From NCBI GenBank assembly GCA_938073845.1, contig CALJEO010000108.1:1-17093 (forward strand): a stretch of DNA of 17,093 nt. Direction: 5' to 3'. Source of the stretch: an uncultured archaeon (GTDB taxonomy: Archaea; Korarchaeota; Korarchaeia; Korarchaeales; Korarchaeaceae). Numbering within the stretch: position 1 is the stretch's first letter; each line of letters starts with the position of its first letter. Under the pieces are notes generated by a model. The model was not told the origin of the DNA and ran no database searches. It saw only the letters and a list, made by a program, of their open reading frames with translations. A program made the position numbers and the translations under genes. This document shows, one piece after another, positions 1 through 6,928 of this stretch.

Positions 1-141
1 GCTGGTCACTTGGGAATCATCAGGGGGATGGGAGGGATCGTGGAGATTAGGGACATCGATAACCCTGAGCTCATCTACAGAGGGGTTCCTAAGAACGTGA
101 TGGTCGTAGGAATGGAATCTCCCAAGATCAAGGTGAGGTGA
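1..141 (+). CDS. rps4e: Ribosomal protein S4e, 3' end only
   Basis: The first 46 codons are open in frame 1 and end at TGA 139-141; the gene begins outside the window. The visible tail has GHLGIIRGMGGIVEI followed by VPKNVMVVG and SPKIKV. This matches the expected end of archaeal S4e: a KOW-like Gly-rich strand, then a (K)NV.VVG strand and a short basic/hydrophobic tail. Position supports the call, because archaeal spc operons run L14-L24-S4e-L5-S14-S8. S4e is a small-subunit protein shared by Archaea and Eukarya. Its stop codon lies inside GGTGA (137-141), which is also the ribosome binding site for L5. Identity rests on a short tail plus context, so it is less certain than its neighbours. 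Confidence 0.75.
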   Translation, partial: AGHLGIIRGMGGIVEIRDIDNPELIYRGVPKNVMVVGMESPKIKVR

Positions 142-145
142 TTGT

Positions 146-685
146 TTGGAGGAGATCCTGAGGAGGTGGGAGAGAAACCCCATGCTGATCCCGAGGGTCA
201 TGGCTGTGACGCTGAACATAGCAGTCGGTAGGAGCGGCGAGGTACTTGAGAGGGCTGGGAAGGTCCTGGAGGAACTGACGGGGCAGAAACCGGTGGAGAG
301 AAGGGCTAAAAGGACAATAAGGGAGTTTGGAATAAGGAAGAAGGAACCCATAGCGGTATCCGTTACCGTAAGGGGGAGGAAAGCGGTAGAACTGCTCGAT
401 AGATTAGCAGAGGCTGTCGGTAGGAGCTTAAAGGCCAACTCATTCGATGAGTTCGGGAACTTCGCCTTCGGGATAAAGGAGCACATAGACATACCGGGTG
501 TTAAGTATAGGGCGGACATAGGGATATTCGGGATGGACGTGATGGTGAGTGTGGGGAGAGCAGGCTACAGGGTGGCGAGGAGGAGGGTGGAGAGGCGCAG
601 GATACCCCTGAGGCACAGGGTCAGCAAGCTGGAATCGATTGTCTTCGCTGAGAAGTACTTAAATCTGAGGGTTAGAGCTGAGTAG
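146..685 (+). CDS. rpl5: 50S ribosomal protein L5 (uL5)
   Basis: A 179-residue protein of normal archaeal L5 length. L5 binds 5S rRNA and sits in the central protuberance of the large subunit. Recognisable features are the N-terminal NPM...V..VTLNIAVG strand, the TGQKPV segment (about 45-50), basic residues before FGIRK, the conserved FDEFGNFAFGIKEHIDIPG block (about 100-118), and DIGIFGMDV. The start is TTG at 146, four bases after the GGTGA ribosome binding site at 137-141 that also holds the S4e stop. No in-frame ATG gives the expected N-terminus. The next gene (S14) begins 10 bases after the stop. Confidence 0.95.
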   Translation: MEEILRRWERNPMLIPRVMAVTLNIAVGRSGEVLERAGKVLEELTGQKPVERRAKRTIREFGIRKKEPIAVSVTVRGRKAVELLDRLAEAVGRSLKANSFDEFGNFAFGIKEHIDIPGVKYRADIGIFGMDVMVSVGRAGYRVARRRVERRRIPLRHRVSKLESIVFAEKYLNLRVRAE

Positions 686-695
686 GTGGTGAAAT

Positions 696-860
696 ATGGC
701 TAAACCAAAGAGGAAGATGAGGGTGAAGGGGAAGGGTGCTTACGTCTGTAGGAGGTGCGGCAGGGTGGGCTACGGGATAATAAGGAAGTATGATCTCTAC
801 CTCTGCAGGTCCTGCTTCCTGGAAGTAGCTCCCCTGATGGGCTGGAGGAAGTACGAGTGA
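696..860 (+). CDS. rps14: 30S ribosomal protein S14, zinc-binding type (uS14)
   Basis: A 54-residue ORF with Cys18-x2-Cys21 and Cys37-x2-Cys40, the zinc-ribbon pattern of the short archaeal S14. [20 protein letters not shown] and the C-terminal GWRKYE are typical. S14 lies in the head of the small subunit near S3 and S10. The ATG at 696 follows GGTGGTGA. The gene is short but certain from its motif and its place between L5 and S8. Confidence 0.95.
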   Translation: MAKPKRKMRVKGKGAYVCRRCGRVGYGIIRKYDLYLCRSCFLEVAPLMGWRKYE

Positions 861-869
861 GGTGGTGTC

Positions 870-1262
870 ATGACCAGGCTGGACCCCTTGGCTGATGCGA
901 TGAGCGCCCTCACGAACGCCTCGGCCGTTGGGAAGAGGGAGGTCGTCGTGAACATAGCCTCGAAGCTCATAGGGAAGGTCCTGAGGGTCCTGAAGGAGGA
1001 GGGCTACATAGAAGACTTCGAGTACGTGGATGACGGGAGGTTCGGGAAGTACGTGGTCAAACTGAATGGTAGGATAAATAAGGCCGGAGCGATAAAACCC
1101 AGGTTCCCGGTCAAGGCCAATGAGTTCATGAGATGGGAGAAGATATACCTGCCAGCTGAGAACGTTGGGGTGATCGTGGTCTCGACGAACCAGGGCGTGA
1201 TGACGCACAGGGAGGCGAAGGAGAGGAGGATAGGGGGGGTCCTGATAGCATACTGCTACTGA
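870..1262 (+). CDS. rps8: 30S ribosomal protein S8 (uS8)
   Basis: A 130-residue protein of standard archaeal length that binds the central domain of 16S rRNA. The N-terminus [13 protein letters not shown] and the C-terminal block [20 protein letters not shown] plus GVLIAY are diagnostic; the latter is the S8 rRNA-binding signature. ATG 870 is preceded by GAGGTGGTG. The stop at 1260-1262 abuts the ribosome binding site of L6. Confidence 0.96.
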   Translation: MTRLDPLADAMSALTNASAVGKREVVVNIASKLIGKVLRVLKEEGYIEDFEYVDDGRFGKYVVKLNGRINKAGAIKPRFPVKANEFMRWEKIYLPAENVGVIVVSTNQGVMTHREAKERRIGGVLIAYCY

Positions 1263-1272
1263 GGTGATCTGC

Positions 1273-1776
1273 ATGAGGTACCCCAATGTGATGACGTCAG
1301 CCATGGAGTTGAGCTTACCCATACCAGCTAACGTCAGGATCTCGGCTTCCGGAAGTAGGATAAGGGTTGAGGGACCTAAGGGGGTTTTGGAGAGGGAGTT
1401 CCACGGGGAGATGGTCGAGCTCTCAGTGGAAGGTGATGTCGTGAGGGTGAGGACCTTCGGTAGGAGGAAGTTCAACAGGGCCTACTTGGGTACCGTGGCC
1501 GCTCACATAAGGAACATGATCAAGGGGGTTACGGAGGGCTTCAGAAAGGAGATGGTGATAGTATACGCTCACTTCCCGATGAAGGTAGAGGTGGATGCTA
1601 AGAGGAAGCTCGTCAAGATATCCAACTTCCTGGGCGAGAAGGCTGCTAGGTATGCTAAGATAGTGGGGGACGTCGAGGTGAGGGTCGAGGGTGATAGGAT
1701 ATACATAGAGGGGATATCTAAGGAGGAAGGATCCCAGGGTCTTCATGGACGGTATATACGTGGTGAGGTGATATGA
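1273..1776 (+). CDS. rpl6: 50S ribosomal protein L6 (uL6) with disrupted C-terminus
   Basis: The N-terminal ~145 residues are normal L6, including the RIRVEGPKGVLEREF strand, the HIRNMIKGVTEGF segment, and FPMKVEVD...ISNFLGEKAARYAKI of domain 2. L6 lies at the base of the L7/L12 stalk. After GISKEE (1711-1728) the frame breaks from the family. Archaeal L6 continues with a conserved QTAANIE-type helix, then a RVF.DGIY tail. Here the helix is missing, and the tail reads perfectly in the next frame as RRKDPRVFMDGIYVVR, stopping at TGA 1769-1771. The frame continued from the start gives a nonsense tail ending at 1776. ATG 1273 is chosen because GGTGA lies five bases upstream; a GTG at 1264 is in frame but inside that site. 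Either a real deletion or an assembly or sequencing fault; see findings. Confidence 0.85.
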   Translation: MRYPNVMTSAMELSLPIPANVRISASGSRIRVEGPKGVLEREFHGEMVELSVEGDVVRVRTFGRRKFNRAYLGTVAAHIRNMIKGVTEGFRKEMVIVYAHFPMKVEVDAKRKLVKISNFLGEKAARYAKIVGDVEVRVEGDRIYIEGISKEEGSQGLHGRYIRGEVI

Positions 1777-2141
1777 GCGCCGGTCGGAGGAAGATGCTTA
1801 GGTTGAAGAAGAGGAAGCCCAGGTTCCTGAACCTAGCCCTCCATCGGAAGCTGGGGACTGTGAGGAGCTGGAGGAGACCTAGGGGCATCGATAATAAGCA
1901 GAGACTGAAGCTCAAGAGCAGGCCGAAGCAACCCAACATAGGATACAAGAACCCAGAGGAGATCAGGGGGTTGCACCCCTCGGGCAGGAAGCCCGTCGTG
2001 GTCCACAACCCGGAGGAGCTCAGGAGCCTTGCTGAGGGGAAGGAGGACATCATAGTTTACATAGCCCATACTGTGGGGGAGAGGAAGAGGAGCTTGATCA
2101 GGGAGGAAGCCTTTAAGCTCGGGATGAAGTTAGCGAATTGA
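1773..2141 (+). CDS. rpl32e: 50S ribosomal protein L32e
   Basis: A 122-residue basic protein, close to the usual ~125-135. Typical blocks are KKRKPRFLN, WRRPRGIDNKQRLKLK, PNIGYKNPEEIRGLHPSG, and a C-terminal domain VVHNPEEL ending in KLGMKLAN. L32e is specific to Archaea and Eukarya and binds 23S rRNA. ATG 1773 overlaps the L6 reading-frame end (ATGA). If L6 is read in its canonical C-terminal frame, its stop at 1769-1771 lies inside the GGTGA upstream of this gene, as at several other junctions here. Ten bases separate it from L19e. Confidence 0.95.
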   Translation: MSAGRRKMLRLKKRKPRFLNLALHRKLGTVRSWRRPRGIDNKQRLKLKSRPKQPNIGYKNPEEIRGLHPSGRKPVVVHNPEELRSLAEGKEDIIVYIAHTVGERKRSLIREEAFKLGMKLAN

Positions 2142-2151
2142 GGGTGAGCCC

Positions 2152-2553
2152 ATGGATCTGGAGTACCAGAAGAGGCTGGCCGCTAAGGTTGCTGGTGTCG
2201 GTCTGAGCAGGGTCAGAATAAACCCCGAGAAGATAGAGTTGGTCAGTGAGGCAGTGACAAGGGATGACATAAAGAGGCTGATCAGATCCGGAGCGATAGA
2301 GATCCTTCAGAGGAGGGGCGTGAGTAGGGCGAGGCGCAGCAGGAGGAGGGGTCCGGGCAGTAGGAAGGGAGGGAAGTATTCCACGCTTTCCAAGAAGGAG
2401 AGGTGGGTGAGGAGGATAAGGGCCCTGAGGAGGGAACTGAAGAGGATGAAGGAGGAAGGAATGATAGATGCTAAGACCTACAGGGAGCTCTACAGGAGGC
2501 TCTCCACGTTCAACAGTGTCTCGCAGCTGAGGGCTCACGTAGCCAGGGGGTGA
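2152..2553 (+). CDS. rpl19e: 50S ribosomal protein L19e
   Basis: A 133-residue, extremely basic protein with the L19e landmarks: LAAKVAGVGLSRVRINPEK at the N-terminus, DDIKRLIRSGAI, then SRARRSRRRGPGSRKGGKYS and a long Arg/Lys-rich helix. It is slightly shorter than many archaeal L19e (~150), mostly at the C-terminal helix. It is specific to Archaea and Eukarya. ATG 2152 follows GGGTGA. The stop TGA 2551-2553 lies inside GGGGTGA, which serves the next gene. Confidence 0.95.
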   Translation: MDLEYQKRLAAKVAGVGLSRVRINPEKIELVSEAVTRDDIKRLIRSGAIEILQRRGVSRARRSRRRGPGSRKGGKYSTLSKKERWVRRIRALRRELKRMKEEGMIDAKTYRELYRRLSTFNSVSQLRAHVARG

Positions 2554-2558
2554 TCCGT

Positions 2559-3155
2559 TTGGCGAGATCGGGAAGGTACAAGGTGAAGTTCAGGAGGAGG
2601 AGGGAGGGGAAGACCGACTACCTGAAGAGGTTAGCTTTGCTGAAGAGTAGGAAGCCAAGATTGGTTGTTAGGAAGACCAATAGGTACATAATAGTGCAGT
2701 TCGTTAGGTTTAAGGAATCGGGTGATGAGGTTATAGCTCACGCTTTCTCCAAGGAGTTGGAGAGGTACGGTTGGATGTACGGAGGCAAGAACCTACCAGC
2801 TGCCTATCTGACGGGCTACCTGGCCGCCCTGAGGGCCAAGGAGGCTGGGGTTAGCGAGGCCATCCTAGATATAGGGAGGTTCCCGTCCAAGAGGGGTTCC
2901 AGGCTGTACGCCGCCTTAAAGGGCGTTCTAGATGCTGGTATCGAGGTGCCCCACTCCGATGAGGTGCTGCCTGACGATGCGAGGATAAGGGGTGAGCACA
3001 TCTCCTTCTTCGCTTCTAAACTAGAAGTGGAGGATAGGGAGTTCCTCGAGAGACAGTTCTCAGATTATCTCAAGAGGGGGGCTGACCCTAAGGCGATGCC
3101 TGAGGTGTTCGAGGGCATCCTTGAGGGGTTTAGGGCAAAACCCATCGGGAGGTGA
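2559..3155 (+). CDS. rpl18: 50S ribosomal protein L18 (uL18)
   Basis: A 198-residue 5S rRNA-binding protein. RYKVKFRRRREGKTDYLKRL is the classic archaeal L18 N-terminus; LVVRKTNRYIIVQ and AYLTGYLAALRAKEAG, with DIGRFPSKRGSRLYAALKG, follow. I chose TTG 2559 because GGTGA (2549-2553) lies five bases before it and this gives the usual short N-terminus MARSGRYKV. A GTG at 2550 is in frame but falls within the ribosome binding site. The stop TGA 3153-3155 sits inside GGTGA for S5. Confidence 0.95.
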   Translation: MARSGRYKVKFRRRREGKTDYLKRLALLKSRKPRLVVRKTNRYIIVQFVRFKESGDEVIAHAFSKELERYGWMYGGKNLPAAYLTGYLAALRAKEAGVSEAILDIGRFPSKRGSRLYAALKGVLDAGIEVPHSDEVLPDDARIRGEHISFFASKLEVEDREFLERQFSDYLKRGADPKAMPEVFEGILEGFRAKPIGR

Positions 3156-3157
3156 TG

Positions 3158-3796
3158 ATGTTGTCCGAGGAGGAGTTCGAGATCGAGAGGGCCTGGGTGC
3201 CCAGGACATGGGTAGGTCGTTTGGTCGCTGAGGGGAAGATAAAGAGCTTGGAGGAGATACTGAGGAGAGGTATACCGATTCAGGAGCCAGAGATCGTTGA
3301 CACACTGGTCCCAGGGCTTAAGGAGGAGGTGATAGAGGTCATCAGGGTGCAGAGGCAGACCGATGCAGGCGAGCTCACGCAGCTCAGGGTGGTGGCTGCT
3401 GTGGGTGACGGTATGAACTACGTGGGAGTGGGTAAGGGGAAGGGGAAGGAGTTCAGCATAGCCCTAGCGGATGCCGTTAGGAACGCCAAGCTTAACGTGA
3501 TAAAGGTCAGAAAGGGATGCGGGTCCTGGGAGTGTGGCTGTGGAAGGCCTCACTCGATAGCAGCGGCAGTAAGCGGAGCATCGGGTTCCGTCAGGGTTAC
3601 CCTTCTCCCAGCACCCAGGAAGCTCGGGATAGCTGGTAATGAGACAGCTAAGATAGTGCTAGGTCTTGGTGGACTACATGACGTTAGGATATTCTCGAGG
3701 GGACACACCAGGAACAGGATGAATTATGCTTTCGCTCTACAAGATGCTTTACGCAAGCTGCTCGTGATGAACCTCCCGAGCGATTGGAGGAGGTGA
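3158..3796 (+). CDS. rps5: 30S ribosomal protein S5 (uS5)
   Basis: A 212-residue S5, normal for Archaea. The N-terminal WVPRTWVGRLVAEGKI leads into the double-stranded RNA-binding S5 domain (VVAAVGDGMNYVGVGKGKGKEF). The C-terminal domain contains CGRPHSIA, GSVRVTLLPAPRKLGI and DVRIFSRGHTRN, which line the mRNA entry region and affect decoding fidelity. ATG 3158 is given; TTG 3161 is equally likely because it lies five bases after GGTGA, like other starts here, and GTG 3152 is within that site. It is the last gene before a new promoter at 3805-3814, so the first transcription unit may end here, although read-through is possible. Confidence 0.96.
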   Translation: MLSEEEFEIERAWVPRTWVGRLVAEGKIKSLEEILRRGIPIQEPEIVDTLVPGLKEEVIEVIRVQRQTDAGELTQLRVVAAVGDGMNYVGVGKGKGKEFSIALADAVRNAKLNVIKVRKGCGSWECGCGRPHSIAAAVSGASGSVRVTLLPAPRKLGIAGNETAKIVLGLGGLHDVRIFSRGHTRNRMNYAFALQDALRKLLVMNLPSDWRR

Positions 3797-3800
3797 ACCG

Positions 3801-3838
3801 CTCCCTTTTTAAACTGATCCCCTAACAGGGGTTGGAGC
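3801..3838 (+). promoter_or_regulatory. Promoter for rpl30-rpl15-secY unit
   Basis: CTTTTTAAAC at 3805-3814 resembles an archaeal TATA box, placing transcription start near 3836-3838. Between TATA and start lies an inverted repeat CCCCT-AAC-AGGGG (3819-3831), which could be a protein-binding site. The following leader (about 3838-3890) can form a GC-rich hairpin, with 3849-3853 pairing with 3873-3877, just before the GGAGGTGG ribosome binding site. Confidence 0.55.
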
Positions 3839-3890
3839 GTACCCGTTAGGCGCGCTGCGCTCGATGGCGGGTGCGCCCGGAGGTGGTGGG

Positions 3891-4367
3891 TTGGAAACCC
3901 CCTTGATGGCAGTGGTTAGGATAAGGGGTAGGATCGGAGTGAAGCCGGATATAAGGAATACTCTGGAGATGCTGCACCTACGCAGGAAGTTCTGGGCAAC
4001 GCTGATACCCCTCACGGACTCCTACAGGGGTATGCTCCATAAGGTCAAGGACTACTCCACCTACGGTGAGGTAGATAGGGATACGCTGATAGCCCTGCTC
4101 AGGGAGAGAGGGGAGCTCAGGGAAGGGGGTAAGCTGAGCGATGAGTGGCTCTCCGCTAACAGTGAGTTCTCAAGCGTGGAGGAGTTGGCCGATGCCCTGC
4201 TCACTAGGAGGATCTACTTCCATAAGCTAGAGTGGATCAAGCCCTACTTCAGGCTCCACCCTCCTGAAGGGGGTTTCAAGAGGACCACTAAGAGGGCTTG
4301 GAACGATGGCGGGGAACTGGGGTACAGAGGGAAGGAGATAAATACTCTTCTCAGGAGGATGGTATGA
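3891..4367 (+). CDS. rpl30: 50S ribosomal protein L30 (uL30), long archaeal form
   Basis: A 158-residue protein; archaeal L30 is normally ~155 residues, much longer than bacterial L30. MAVVRIRGRIGVKPDI, TLEMLHLRRK, SYRGMLHKVKDYSTYGEVD and the C-terminal FRLHPPEGGFK...GGELGYRGKEIN are all family landmarks. TTG 3891 is chosen because it directly follows GGAGGTGGTG. ATG 3906 is a possible shorter start. ATG 3864 would lie upstream of the ribosome binding site and inside the leader hairpin, so I rejected it. The stop overlaps the L15 start (ATGATGA). Confidence 0.93.
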   Translation: METPLMAVVRIRGRIGVKPDIRNTLEMLHLRRKFWATLIPLTDSYRGMLHKVKDYSTYGEVDRDTLIALLRERGELREGGKLSDEWLSANSEFSSVEELADALLTRRIYFHKLEWIKPYFRLHPPEGGFKRTTKRAWNDGGELGYRGKEINTLLRRMV

Positions 4368-4834
4368 TGAGCAGCATACCCAGGAGGCGCAAGAGATCGA
4401 GGAAGATGAGGGGCTCCAGGCTCCATGGGTACGGCTTGCAGAGGCAGCATAGGAGGAGCGGTAGAAGAGGGGGATTTGGGATTTCGGGAACCAAGAAGCA
4501 CCTATGGACCTGGGTGACAGCTCACGAACCCGACTACTTCGGCAGGGGGAGGAGGGGCTTCAAGAGGCCCAGTGCTGTTACCAGGGAGGTAAGGGGCATA
4601 AATCTGGGTGAGCTGGACGAGATACTCCCCGAACTCATCTCCTCGGGAATAGCTAGGGAGCTTGAGGACGGCAGGCTGGAGCTGGATCTGGGGAGGATGG
4701 GCTACGACAAGCTGCTAGGTAGGGGGAGCGTGAGCAGGCCCATCGTGATCAGGGTGAGCAGCGCCTCCAGGCAAGCGATCAGCAAGCTTGAGAGCATGGG
4801 TGGCAGCGTCTTGATCGATCAGCGGGGGTATTGA
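4364..4834 (+). CDS. rpl15: 50S ribosomal protein L15 (uL15)
   Basis: A 156-residue L15, an assembly protein of the large subunit. The N-terminus RRRKRSRKMRGSRLHGYGLQ and the Gly/Arg-rich GRRGGFG and GTKKHLWTW segments are typical, followed by a globular C-terminal domain ending SMGGSVLIDQRGY. The ORF is open further upstream to 4298, but that part overlaps L30 and is unlike L15. ATG 4364 (or 4367) follows AGGAGGATGG. Sits directly before secY, as in most archaea and bacteria. Confidence 0.95.
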   Translation: MMSSIPRRRKRSRKMRGSRLHGYGLQRQHRRSGRRGGFGISGTKKHLWTWVTAHEPDYFGRGRRGFKRPSAVTREVRGINLGELDEILPELISSGIARELEDGRLELDLGRMGYDKLLGRGSVSRPIVIRVSSASRQAISKLESMGGSVLIDQRGY

Positions 4835-4837
4835 TGT

Positions 4838-6241
4838 ATGAGCCTAGCGAGGAACCTGATATCGAAGCTGAATAAAGGTATTCCGGAGGTCGAGAGGCCT
4901 AAGAGAGTCCCTACCCTCAAGGAGAAGCTCGCTTGGACTGGACTTGTCCTGATAATATACTACTTCCTTACCCAGGTCCCCATCTACGGCGCCCCGAGGG
5001 GCGGGCTTGACTACCTGGCTCAGATAAGGGTTATCTTCGCCGGAGCTCAGGGGAGCATAGTCGAGCTCGGGATAGGGCCTATAGTCACCGCTGGAATAGT
5101 CCTACAGCTCCTAGTCGGTAGTAAGATACTGAAGCTCGACCTAACGGACCCAGAGGACAAGAGGTTCTTCCAGGAGTCCCAGAGGGTTGCGGCGATATTC
5201 TTCATACTCTTCGAGGTATCCGCCTACACGCTCGGTGGGAGGTTCGGGAACCTCACTCAGGAGCAGGCGGCCATCGTCATAGCCCAGTTATCGCTAGGCT
5301 GCTTCCTCCTGATGATGCTGGACGATTTGGTGAGCAAGTGGGGCATAGGTAGCGGCATAAGTCTCTTCATACTGGCTGGGGTCGCTCAGGAGGCCCTGTG
5401 GGCCACGTTCTCCCCGAAGATAGAGGCCACTACGGGTAGGTACGTGGGGGCGATCCCAGCCCTGTTTACCGAGGGCGTATCAGCGATCTACAGGGGGTCC
5501 CTCCCCGGTCTGGTAGGCCTAATATCCACGTTCGTGGTCTTCCTGGCCGTCATCTGGGCCTACGAGGTGAGGGTGAACATATCGATAGCTCACTCGATAT
5601 ACGGGGGCCTCAGGACGAAGTACCCAATAAGGCTGCTCTACGTGAGCAACGTTCCAATAATATTCGCATCTGCCCTACTGGGGGATGTAGATATACTGGC
5701 GAAGATAGCATGGTCCAGGCTGGGTTCAGAGACGGAGGGGTGGGCTAAGTACCTAGTCGACTTCCTGGGGAGGTACGAGGCGGATCCCATTAGCGGAAGC
5801 GTATCCCCCGTCAGAGGGCTCGCTTACTACATAACCACACCTCATGGACCCGAGGTGATAGTTCAGGATCCTCTGAGAGCGATATTTTATGTGATGATCC
5901 TAGTGGGGTCCTGCGTGGCATTCGCCAAGATATGGGTGATGACAGCGGGCATGGATCCCAGAACGGTGAGCGAGCAGCTGGTCAAGCAGGGGATCGTGGT
6001 CCCCGGGAGGAGGGCTAATCCCAAGGTCATCGCTAAGACCATAGAGAAGTATATAGAAGCAGTCACTTACCTGGGAGGGATAATGGTCGGCCTGTTAGCG
6101 GCTGTCGCGAACTTCACAGGGGCCTTCGGTACGGGGAGCGGTATACTACTGGCTGTGACAATAATAGCGGGTCTCTACGAGAGATTGGCTCATGAACGTA
6201 CGCTTGAGATGTATCCAAGGTTGAAGAGGTTCATAGGGTGA
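4838..6241 (+). CDS. secY: Protein translocase subunit SecY
   Basis: A 467-residue polytopic membrane protein, the channel subunit of the archaeal Sec translocon (SecYE-beta). The N-terminus up to LTQVPIYGAP, the plug-region sequence YLAQIRVIFAGAQGSIVELG, GIGPIVTAGIVLQLLVGSKI, the DPEDKRFFQESQR loop and DLVSKWGIGSGISLFI are hallmarks. About ten hydrophobic segments are visible. The late cytoplasmic loop KQGIVVPGRRANPKVIAKTIEKYI, which contacts the ribosome, precedes the last two helices. It starts at ATG 4838, four bases after L15. Its stop TGA lies inside the GGTGA of the next gene, suggesting coupled translation with the DUF106 protein. Confidence 0.97.
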   Translation: MSLARNLISKLNKGIPEVERPKRVPTLKEKLAWTGLVLIIYYFLTQVPIYGAPRGGLDYLAQIRVIFAGAQGSIVELGIGPIVTAGIVLQLLVGSKILKLDLTDPEDKRFFQESQRVAAIFFILFEVSAYTLGGRFGNLTQEQAAIVIAQLSLGCFLLMMLDDLVSKWGIGSGISLFILAGVAQEALWATFSPKIEATTGRYVGAIPALFTEGVSAIYRGSLPGLVGLISTFVVFLAVIWAYEVRVNISIAHSIYGGLRTKYPIRLLYVSNVPIIFASALLGDVDILAKIAWSRLGSETEGWAKYLVDFLGRYEADPISGSVSPVRGLAYYITTPHGPEVIVQDPLRAIFYVMILVGSCVAFAKIWVMTAGMDPRTVSEQLVKQGIVVPGRRANPKVIAKTIEKYIEAVTYLGGIMVGLLAAVANFTGAFGTGSGILLAVTIIAGLYERLAHERTLEMYPRLKRFIG

Positions 6242-6245
6242 AGTT

Positions 6246-6749
6246 ATGGATCTAAACGCGATCCTTTTCCCACCTGGCTCGATACTGTTCCTGACACTGC
6301 TCGCCCTTTCAATAAGCCTGGCGATCAACCTGATAAACAGGAGGACCATCGACTACGGGAGGATGAGGGAGCTTCAGAAGATAGTCAAGGAGTACACGGA
6401 ACTTCAGAGGGAGCTTCTCAGGAACCCAGATGATAAGAGGTTGAAGAAGAAGCTCGATAAGATGAAGCCCCAGTTCGATGCCGCTAGGGGGGAGATCAGC
6501 AGGATGAACCTCAGACCCATGCTCTACACGACCCTACCGATAATAGTGATCTTCTGGTTGCTCGGGAGCTTCTACTCGGACATCCCCGTCATGAACCTGC
6601 CCTTCCCAATTCCCTGGATCCTGGACTACTTTCATGGAAACACGGGCCTATCGAACCAGACCTTAGGGTACTTAGGCTACTATGTGGTGGTCTCCTTCCT
6701 CCTCTCAGCGATATTCCAGAGGCTGCTCGGTACGTCGCCGTCCCAGTAG
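6246..6749 (+). CDS. DUF106 / EMC3-like (Oxa1 superfamily) membrane insertase
   Basis: A 167-residue membrane protein with the DUF106 pattern: a hydrophobic N-terminal helix (about 10-30), a charged coiled-coil hairpin (about 38-85, LQKIVKEYTELQRELL and LKKKLDKMKPQFD), and two more membrane helices (about 92-110 and 138-160). DUF106 proteins are the archaeal branch of the YidC/Oxa1/Get1/EMC3 superfamily, which helps insert membrane proteins. Position immediately behind secY, four bases after its stop, agrees with a role at the translocon. Many archaea carry an adenylate kinase gene nearby; none is present here. The downstream T-rich run suggests the unit ends here. Confidence 0.88.
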   Translation: MDLNAILFPPGSILFLTLLALSISLAINLINRRTIDYGRMRELQKIVKEYTELQRELLRNPDDKRLKKKLDKMKPQFDAARGEISRMNLRPMLYTTLPIIVIFWLLGSFYSDIPVMNLPFPIPWILDYFHGNTGLSNQTLGYLGYYVVVSFLLSAIFQRLLGTSPSQ

Positions 6750-6763
6750 GTACATCTTGCAAA

Positions 6764-6776
6764 TGTTTTTCCCTTT
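6764..6776 (+). terminator. T-rich terminator after the secY unit
   Basis: TGTTTTTCCCTTT begins 15 bases after the DUF106 stop. Pyrimidine and T-rich runs on the non-template strand are typical archaeal termination sites. No hairpin is evident. Confidence 0.5.
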
Positions 6777-6793
6777 AGAATTCTGGTAAGTAG

Positions 6794-6928
6794 ATTTATA
6801 ATTTAAAAACGGCAAGTTGTGTAATAAACTCCCTCATAGATATCTGCTGTAAGAGATCTTCCCTATTGTCCGTTATAAAAATTTAAAAATGCGGGGGTGG
6901 ACGTAACCCGTGCGCGGAGGTGCTATCA
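6794..6928 (+). promoter_or_regulatory. AT-rich promoter region for rpl34e, with two TATA-like boxes
   Basis: Two strong AT-rich boxes are visible: ATTTATAATTTAAAAA at 6794-6809 and TTATAAAAATTTAAAAATG at about 6873-6891. The second would start transcription near 6910, just ahead of the GGAGGTG site (6916-6922) of rpl34e. The first would start near 6825-6830, giving a longer leader or a separate short RNA. I see no ORF or recognisable RNA motif between them. Confidence 0.6.

Noticed and set aside
672..1475. Long minus-strand ORF (267 codons) across S14, S8 and L6
   Set aside because: It lies antisense to three certain ribosomal genes, has a low-complexity Pro/Leu/Ser-rich translation, and matches no family. 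It results from AGG-rich coding on the plus strand.
2113..2538. Minus-strand ORF of 141 codons opposite rpl19e
   Set aside because: Proline- and leucine-rich shadow of an Arg-rich gene; no promoter or ribosome binding site.
3864..3890. ATG 3864 as the start of L30
   Set aside because: It adds a Gly-rich extension unlike L30, has no ribosome binding site, and lies in the leader hairpin upstream of GGAGGTGGTG.
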